Shown here piece by piece: positions 58,657-64,000 of a stretch of 64,000 nt of DNA (within the stretch, counting starts at the first letter, position 1; each line of letters opens with the position of its first letter). The notes under the pieces were generated by a model, which saw only the letters and a program-made list of their open reading frames with translations, did no database searches and was not told the origin of the DNA. The stretch spans positions 3,388,501 through 3,452,500 of the forward strand of contig NZ_CP047569.1 of NCBI RefSeq assembly GCF_009903625.1, read 5' to 3'. Source of the stretch: Microbulbifer sp. ALW1 (GTDB lineage Bacteria; Pseudomonadota; Gammaproteobacteria; Pseudomonadales; Cellvibrionaceae). Position numbers and translations under genes: made by a program.

Positions 58657-61600
58657 TCACGCAGACGCCAGCTCCGCAGCCTCTTCCACGTCCACCGATA
58701 CCAGGCGCGACACCCCCGGCTCGTGCATGGTTACCCCGAGCAACTGATCGGCCATCTCCATGGCAATCTTGTTGTGGGTAATGTAAATAAACTGCACATG
58801 CGCCGACATCTCTTTCACCATGCGCGCGTAACGCCCGACGTTGGCGTCATCCAGAGGTGCATCTACCTCATCCAGCATACAGAAGGGCGCCGGATTCAGG
58901 CGGAAGATGGAAAATACCAGCGCAATCGCGGTCAGTGCCTTTTCCCCACCGGACAGCAGGTGAATGGTACTGTTTCGCTTGCCCGGTGGACGCGCCATGA
59001 TCGCGATGCCGGTATCCAGCAGATCATCGCCGGTCAATTCCAGATACGCGTGACCACCACCGAAGACTTTCGGGAACAGTTCCTGCAGCCCGCTGTTGAC
59101 CTGATCAAAGGTCTCCTTGAAGCGGGTGCGGGTTTCCTTATCAATGCGACGAATGGCGTTTTCCAGCGTTTCCAGCGCATCGGTCAAGTCACCGTGCTGG
59201 CGATCCAGGTAATGCTTGCGCTCGGACTCCTGCTTGTATTCGTCGATGGCCGCCAGGTTGATGGGGCCAAGGCGAGAGATACGCGCCGCCACCAGCTCGA
59301 TGTCCTGCTGTACTGCTTCGATGGTCAACTCTTCCGGGAGTTCCTCCAGCAGGGTATCCACATCGTGGTCGGACTCGTGCAACTGTTCAACCAGGCCACC
59401 GCGCTGGGTTTCCAGGGTCTGGGCCACCAGGCGCTGCTGCTCCAGCTGGGCACGCACGCCCTGGAGTGCAGACTCGGCTTTCTGGCGCTCCTGCTCCTGA
59501 TTGCGCAGGCCACTTTCCACTTCCTCGAGCTTCTTGCGCGCTTCGGAAAGTTCGTTTTCTACTTCAATCCGCTGGCCCAGCTTCTCTTCCAGGTCACCCT
59601 GGTAATCCTGGGATGGGTCCTGAGCCTCTTCCATTTGCAGTAGCAGCTGTTCGCGGCGTTCGGACAGACGCTCCACCTGCTCCCGCAATACCTGCAGAGT
59701 GCGCTCAAGCGAGACCTTCTGGGTGCGCACAGACTGCTCGCGCATGGCCAGTTCGTGGGCGCGGTCTTTGTCTTCGCGGGCGCGCTGGCGGGCGGCGTCG
59801 AGGGTTTCCCGCAACTCTTCGCGACGCGCCAACAGGGATTCACGGCGATCGGTATCGTCGCTCATGGCCTCCAGGGCCTCTTGCAGCACTATACGCGCTT
59901 CGGAAATGGACTCCGCTTCCGCGTCTTTCTGCTCCCGTACTTCGGCGATTTCCTGCTCGATACGGTTGCGGCGCTCGTCCATCTGTTCCTGACGGGCGCG
60001 CTGGGCAGAAAGCTGACTGCGCAAATCACCAGTGCGGCGGTTTAACTGCTCTGCATTGTTGCGTGCCTGCTCAATCCCGGATTCCAGTTCGCTGGCGCGG
60101 ATACGCAGTTGTTCGCGCTGCTCGCTCAGTTCCTCGATACGTGCTTCACACACCGCCAGGGATTGCTCAAGGTCTTCCAGCTCCTGTTTGCGCGCCAGAA
60201 CCCCGGACTCGGCATCGGTGCCACGGCTGACCCGCAGCCAGTTGGGGCCCAACCAGAGGCCATCGCGGGTCACTATGGACTCGCCGCCCTTTAATTGACT
60301 GCGCAGCGCCAGCGCACTGGTGAGATCTTGCGCGGTGTAGATACCGTCAATCAGGCCAATCAGGGACGCCGGCCCCTGCACCACATCCGCCAGTTTCGGC
60401 AGACTGCCAGCAGCGGCCGCCGCTACACTCTGGCCATCCACGAACACGGCCTGGCCACCCTTGAGGCTTGCCAGGGATTCGCTCAATGACTCAAGCTGAT
60501 CGATGCATACCGCCTGCAGCTGGGCACCGAGCACGGTCTCCACCGCAGATTCCCAGCCTGGCTGGGCACTGATCTGCTCCGCCAGACGCGGGCGATCCTG
60601 TAAATTCTGCTGTTCCAGCCAGCTGGCAACGGACTTGCCCTGCCCCATGGCCGCCTGCTGCAACGCTTCCAGAGAGGCCTGGCGGCCGCGGCTGGTTTGC
60701 AGCTGCAGACGCTCTTTATCCAGGTCCGAGGCAATTTCGCTTTCGCGACGGCGCAACTCTGACTGCTGTTCCGTCTGCTCGGAAATAGACTCGCGCAGCT
60801 CCGCCAGCTGCATTTCCAGCTCGGCCAATTCTTCGTTTTGCTGCTCCAGCTCGCTGTCGTCACCATTACAGGCAAGACTCTCGCGCTCACTCTGCAGTTT
60901 ACTGATACGGTCTTGCAGGCGCTGGGTAGAGGTTTCCAGGTGCTGGATCCGAGACTGCTCCACTTCCGCCTTCTGGCGAGAACCGGAGGCCCCCTGGTTG
61001 AACTGGTCCCACTCGTTCTGCCATTCGCGCATCAGGTCTTCGGCGGTCAACAGGCTCTGGGCAGACTCTTCTTCCGCCGCCTGCACCATTTCCAGATCCG
61101 GTACGATCACTTCCAGCTCGGCATCGAACTCCACCGCCTTTTCCTGGTCGGCCGCCAGCAGCGACTGGGACTCGCTGTACTCCTGCTCGGTGCGAGAAAG
61201 GTCCGTCTGCAATTGGGCGTTCCGCTCACGGGCGTGGGAAATGCTCTGCTCCAGGCGCGCAATATCAGCGCCTACCGAGTAGAAGCGCCCCTGCACTTCG
61301 TTGAAAGCGTCGGACAGGTCGTGATAGGCCACGCGCCGTTCTTCAATGCCGGTATCGCAGCTCACCTGGCGAGTCACCAGCTCTTCTACGGTCAGCTCCA
61401 GCTCGCCAATTTGCTGCTGCTTCGCTTTGGCCTGATCGTCAAGATCGCGGTATTTGAGCGCCTGCAGGTGCGCCTTATGAGTGCGTTCCTCTTCCTTGAA
61501 ACGGCTGTACTTTTCCGCCGCCGCCGACTGTCGCTCCAGACGCGACAATTGGCGATCCAGCTCGTCGCGAATATCGGTGAGGCGCTCCAGGTTCTCATGG

Positions 61601-62160
61601 GTCCGGCGCATGCGGTTTTCGGTATCCCGGCGGCGCTCTTTGTATTTGGAGATACCCGCCGCTTCTTCAATAAAGACCCGCAGCTCTTCGGGCTTGGCCT
61701 CAATCAGCTTGGAAATCATGCCCTGCTCGATGATGGCGTAGCTGCGCGGGCCGAGACCGGTTCCGAGGAACAGATCGGTCACATCCCGACGGCGACACTT
61801 CTCACCATTCAGGTAATAAATATTCTGCCCGTCGCGGGTCACTTTGCGCTTGATGGAGATTTCACTGAATGCAGCGTATTCGCCCGTGAGCTTGCCGGCG
61901 GAGTTATCGAACACCAGCTCAATGGAAGCCTGACCCACCGGTTTACGGCCACTGGAACCATTGAAAATAACGTCGGTCATGGAGTCGCCGCGCAGATTCT
62001 TGGCCGACGACTCACCCATCACCCAGCGCACGGCGTCAATGGTATTCGACTTACCACAACCGTTAGGGCCGACCACGGCGCTGAGGTTGGAGGGGAAGTA
62101 GACGGTGGTCGGGTCCACAAAGGACTTGAACCCGGCCAGCTTGATGCACTTCAAACGCAT
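58657..62160 (-). CDS. smc: Chromosome partition protein SMC
   Basis: An 1167-residue SMC ATPase that organises and segregates the chromosome. Walker A is VGPNGCGKSNTID (about 31-43). Long coiled-coil arms surround a hinge at about 515-640 (SAQPGWESAVETVLGAQLQAV; GGESIVTRDGLWLGPNW). The ABC signature LLSGGEKALTAIALVF is near 1068, and Walker B FCMLDEVDAPLDDAN follows. Length is standard for the bacterial SMC type. Presence of SMC instead of MukB is the Pseudomonas-like state. zipA follows 117 bases later on the same strand. No scpA/scpB in the window. Confidence 0.97.
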   Translation of the reverse strand: MRLKCIKLAGFKSFVDPTTVYFPSNLSAVVGPNGCGKSNTIDAVRWVMGESSAKNLRGDSMTDVIFNGSSGRKPVGQASIELVFDNSAGKLTGEYAAFSEISIKRKVTRDGQNIYYLNGEKCRRRDVTDLFLGTGLGPRSYAIIEQGMISKLIEAKPEELRVFIEEAAGISKYKERRRDTENRMRRTHENLERLTDIRDELDRQLSRLERQSAAAEKYSRFKEEERTHKAHLQALKYRDLDDQAKAKQQQIGELELTVEELVTRQVSCDTGIEERRVAYHDLSDAFNEVQGRFYSVGADIARLEQSISHARERNAQLQTDLSRTEQEYSESQSLLAADQEKAVEFDAELEVIVPDLEMVQAAEEESAQSLLTAEDLMREWQNEWDQFNQGASGSRQKAEVEQSRIQHLETSTQRLQDRISKLQSERESLACNGDDSELEQQNEELAELEMQLAELRESISEQTEQQSELRRRESEIASDLDKERLQLQTSRGRQASLEALQQAAMGQGKSVASWLEQQNLQDRPRLAEQISAQPGWESAVETVLGAQLQAVCIDQLESLSESLASLKGGQAVFVDGQSVAAAAAGSLPKLADVVQGPASLIGLIDGIYTAQDLTSALALRSQLKGGESIVTRDGLWLGPNWLRVSRGTDAESGVLARKQELEDLEQSLAVCEARIEELSEQREQLRIRASELESGIEQARNNAEQLNRRTGDLRSQLSAQRARQEQMDERRNRIEQEIAEVREQKDAEAESISEARIVLQEALEAMSDDTDRRESLLARREELRETLDAARQRAREDKDRAHELAMREQSVRTQKVSLERTLQVLREQVERLSERREQLLLQMEEAQDPSQDYQGDLEEKLGQRIEVENELSEARKKLEEVESGLRNQEQERQKAESALQGVRAQLEQQRLVAQTLETQRGGLVEQLHESDHDVDTLLEELPEELTIEAVQQDIELVAARISRLGPINLAAIDEYKQESERKHYLDRQHGDLTDALETLENAIRRIDKETRTRFKETFDQVNSGLQELFPKVFGGGHAYLELTGDDLLDTGIAIMARPPGKRNSTIHLLSGGEKALTAIALVFSIFRLNPAPFCMLDEVDAPLDDANVGRYARMVKEMSAHVQFIYITHNKIAMEMADQLLGVTMHEPGVSRLVSVDVEEAAELASA

Positions 62161-62549
62161 GGTCTTGAAACTCGGTAATACCCGGCGCCCGTACAGCCAA
62201 CATTCACGGCCGCCGAACGCTCTTCGTTGTAGTCATTAGGATTAGATCGCGACAAAACTGTACTGACGCTAGTACGGACTCTGCCAGCCACCCGGGGCGA
62301 ACTGGCCAAAAGACCGCCAAATCGCCGTTTTATCTTTGCAAACCGCCGATTGTACATGGCTGCGGGCGCGGTTTCAGCGCTATTTTTGACCGGGCAGGAC
62401 CATTCGCAGGACCATTCAAGGGCGCTAACCGGGTCACCCGATAGCGCTCAGCAGATACCCGGGCTTACCCGACGCCGATCCGGCCGGCCGTACGCGCCGG
62501 CGGCTTCTTGAGCACCGGAACCCGGTCTGGCAACCGGGAAGGGAAAGAG
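62161..62549. other. Gene-free region upstream of smc
   Basis: About 390 bases without a gene. GTAC-N7-GTAC with further partial symmetry lies near 62256-62275, roughly 100 bases before smc; it does not fit a LexA box (CTGT-N8-ACAG). No clear promoter. Confidence 0.4.
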
Positions 62550-62564
62550 CCCCGCAAAGCGGGG
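62550..62564 (-). terminator. Weak terminator-like hairpin after ccmI
   Basis: CCCCGC, loop of three, GCGGGG: a 6-bp GC stem 18 bases past the ccmI stop, followed on the minus strand by CTCTTTCCC. The T tract is poor, so it may be inefficient. Confidence 0.4.
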
Positions 62565-62582
62565 ATATTGGCCAGTATTTCG

Positions 62583-63890
62583 TTAAATTTTCTGGTCAAT
62601 GGCAATATGTAGCGGCTTGGACCAGTCACTGCGCGGCAAAGCTTTCACCTCTCCCTGCCAATCCCCAGGTGCCGGCCGGGCATTGCCGCTTACCGCGAGA
62701 CGCGCCACCACCTGCACCTCATCTACCGTCTTGAGGCTGCGCCCGGGCATCATCGCCCGGGACTCATCCAGCACCACCTCCGCCGGAAGATCCGCCGCAC
62801 TCATGCGCACAATGGCAAGGGGCATAGGGCTTTCTGCGGTGCGCGCATAGATGAAAACCGGGGTGTCGGGAGCAGCCTGAACGGTGCTCGCGAGGGTGAC
62901 TTTGACCGAGATACGGTTTTCGCCAGCGCCACCTTCCGCAGCGCCCTGCCCGGCGGTTCCAGCCACCTTCACAGAGTCAGCCGCCGGTGCCGGCGCAGCG
63001 CCGACAACTGCTTCCGAGGCCGACTCCGCGCCACCGGCGTCCGCCAGCGCTTTTTCCGCGCGGGCTACACCAGCAGACAGGGCTTGTGCGGCATTGGAGC
63101 CAGGCGACATCTGCGACAGGGCACGCTGCCAGTGTGCTTTCGCCGCTGCGTAGTCCTTCTGCTCAAAAGCCGCGATCCCGGCCAGCCCCAGTGCAGTACT
63201 GTTGTTGGGCTGAGCCTCCAGCACCAGGCTGACTTCTTTAAGTACCTCAGGTGTCACCTGGGAGCCGCTGGCAAAGAACAGCGCCTGAGCCAACTCTGCA
63301 CGAATATTCGATGCCTGGGGCTCGTGCGCAACGATGTAACGGTATTCCGCGACCGCGCCCTTGATGTCATTACTGACCAAAAGGCGCTGGGCAAGTACAT
63401 AGCGACTGGAGAGGTCTTCCGGGTGCGTCTCGGCTCTATCTCGCAAATGCTGGGTAATCCGCGCCTCGGCCACCATATCGGTCTCGCCCGCCTGGCTGGC
63501 GACGATATCCCGGTAAAGCGCCAGGTCATTGTGCGCGCCCCAGGTGAAATACAGGCCTACCGCCGCGAAAGGCAACAGAAACGCCAGACCGAACAGCAGC
63601 CCGCGACCGCCGCTATGCTGCTTACGCAAACGGTAACCTTCGCCCTCTTCCGCGAGTAACTTGCGTGCAAGCTCCGCCTTTAACGACTGGTATTGCGCAT
63701 CGCCAATAGCACCAGTGGCTAGCGAGGTGTCCAGCTCTGCCAGGTGCTCTTTGAACAACGCCGCCTGCGCAGATACCTCTGGATTGTGATCCGGACCAGG
63801 GAGCCCCCTGCCCTGGCGAAACATCGGCCAGGCAATAAAAAAGGCCAGAGGCAGCAGCAATAGCGCCAACATCAACCAGAGATCAATCAT
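62583..63890 (-). CDS. ccmI: Cytochrome c biogenesis protein CcmI
   Basis: A 435-residue inner-membrane protein. It has two transmembrane helices (about 4-22: LWLMLALLLLPLAFFIAW, and about 95-115: LLFGLAFLLPFAAVGLYF) with the conserved cytoplasmic loop between (FKEHLAELDTSLATGAI). A periplasmic TPR region (about 140-265: RYVLAQRLLVSNDIKGAVAEYRYI) and a C-terminal beta domain (ISVKVTLASTVQAAPDTPVFIYAR) follow. CcmI delivers apocytochrome c to the haem ligation complex CcmFH. I start at the ATG at 63890 with GGAAG eight bases upstream. It overlaps the end of ccmH by eight bases, so the two are coupled in the ccm operon. Confidence 0.9.
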   Translation of the reverse strand: MIDLWLMLALLLLPLAFFIAWPMFRQGRGLPGPDHNPEVSAQAALFKEHLAELDTSLATGAIGDAQYQSLKAELARKLLAEEGEGYRLRKQHSGGRGLLFGLAFLLPFAAVGLYFTWGAHNDLALYRDIVASQAGETDMVAEARITQHLRDRAETHPEDLSSRYVLAQRLLVSNDIKGAVAEYRYIVAHEPQASNIRAELAQALFFASGSQVTPEVLKEVSLVLEAQPNNSTALGLAGIAAFEQKDYAAAKAHWQRALSQMSPGSNAAQALSAGVARAEKALADAGGAESASEAVVGAAPAPAADSVKVAGTAGQGAAEGGAGENRISVKVTLASTVQAAPDTPVFIYARTAESPMPLAIVRMSAADLPAEVVLDESRAMMPGRSLKTVDEVQVVARLAVSGNARPAPGDWQGEVKALPRSDWSKPLHIAIDQKI

Positions 63891-64000
63891 TGTTCTTGCT
63901 TCCACTCTCTATTCCGTTCGCTATTCCGCTCTCTATCTCGCGGTGCCCACTGCCGTCCAGTAACTGCGCCAAGCGCCGCTGCTCTTCAGGGCTCAAGGTA
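63883..64000 (-). CDS. ccmH: CcmH/CycL cytochrome c biogenesis protein, 3' end only
   Basis: The window edge cuts this gene. The visible 38 C-terminal codons read TLSPEEQRRLAQLLDGSGHR, then a Gly/Ser/Glu-rich tail, ending NND and TGA at 63883-63885. LSPEEQRRLAQLL matches the end of CcmH-type haem ligation proteins. Placement directly before and overlapping ccmI supports this. Confidence 0.65.
   Translation of the reverse strand, partial: TLSPEEQRRLAQLLDGSGHREIESGIANGIESGSKNND

Noticed and set aside
57340..59643. Very long plus-strand reading frame (767 codons) across zipA and smc
   Set aside because: It spans two real genes and their gap on the opposite strand; it reads as a low-complexity complement with no motif.
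62250..62280. Possible LexA box before smc
   Set aside because: The symmetric part is GTAC-N7-GTAC and does not give CTGT-N8-ACAG.

Overview
The window is a piece of a gammaproteobacterial chromosome. GC is moderate to high and the gene content is mostly housekeeping. The order tig-clpP-clpX-lon-hupB-ppiD, the order smc-zipA-ligA, a FabY-type ketoacyl synthase, a possible PsrA-type operator in front of fadBA and an IbpA-type small heat-shock gene together suggest a marine relative of Pseudomonas, perhaps Cellvibrionales (Microbulbifer-like). That placement is inference from gene content; no rRNA is present. I see no prophage, transposase, CRISPR array or plasmid function.

Layout. 1-9460: the proteostasis block on the minus strand (trigger factor, ClpP, ClpX, Lon, HU, PpiD), each with recognisable start signals and several hairpin terminators, then a tRNA-Leu(UAG). 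9900-15720: fatty-acid genes, namely fadA, fadB (interrupted by a one-base frameshift in a G run) and fabY, with a perfect 20-bp PsrA-like palindrome over the fadBA promoter. 15.9-19 kb: a GlxA-type AraC regulator, a zinc-ribbon methyltransferase, ibpA with a sigma-32-like promoter and a candidate ROSE RNA thermometer, and thpR. 19-29.6 kb: a periplasmic coiled-coil protein, a ribosome hibernation factor-like gene, glutathione reductase, a secreted orphan behind a perfect CRP-type site, ycjX-ycjF, a GIN-domain secreted protein, a HIT protein, a possible globin-like protein and SlyD.

29.7-33 kb: tcdA facing a fused CsdA-CsdE cysteine desulfurase/sulfur acceptor, then a TatD nuclease. 33.4-38.9 kb: a compact accessory cluster (flavin monooxygenase, BASS-family transporter, epimerase-type SDR, classical SDR) divergent from an AraC regulator. 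This is the most operon-like metabolic module with unknown substrate. 39-46.2 kb: a HerA/YjgR ATPase, two lipoproteins, a 600-bp gene-free stretch with a 12-bp inverted repeat plus terminator, an M14 cytosolic-carboxypeptidase-like enzyme, an M28 peptidase and PsiE. 46.3-52.3 kb: fadD, an SCP2-like protein, an acyl-CoA dehydrogenase and an AraC regulator. 52.5-64 kb: fumC, ligA, zipA, smc, ccmI and the 3' end of ccmH.

Two themes connect the window. One is protein quality control and heat shock (Tig, ClpXP, Lon, PpiD, SlyD, IbpA, possibly YcjXF). The other is acyl-CoA and fatty-acid metabolism (FadAB, FabY, FadD, acyl-CoA dehydrogenase, SCP2), with possible acyl-responsive operators visible at two places.
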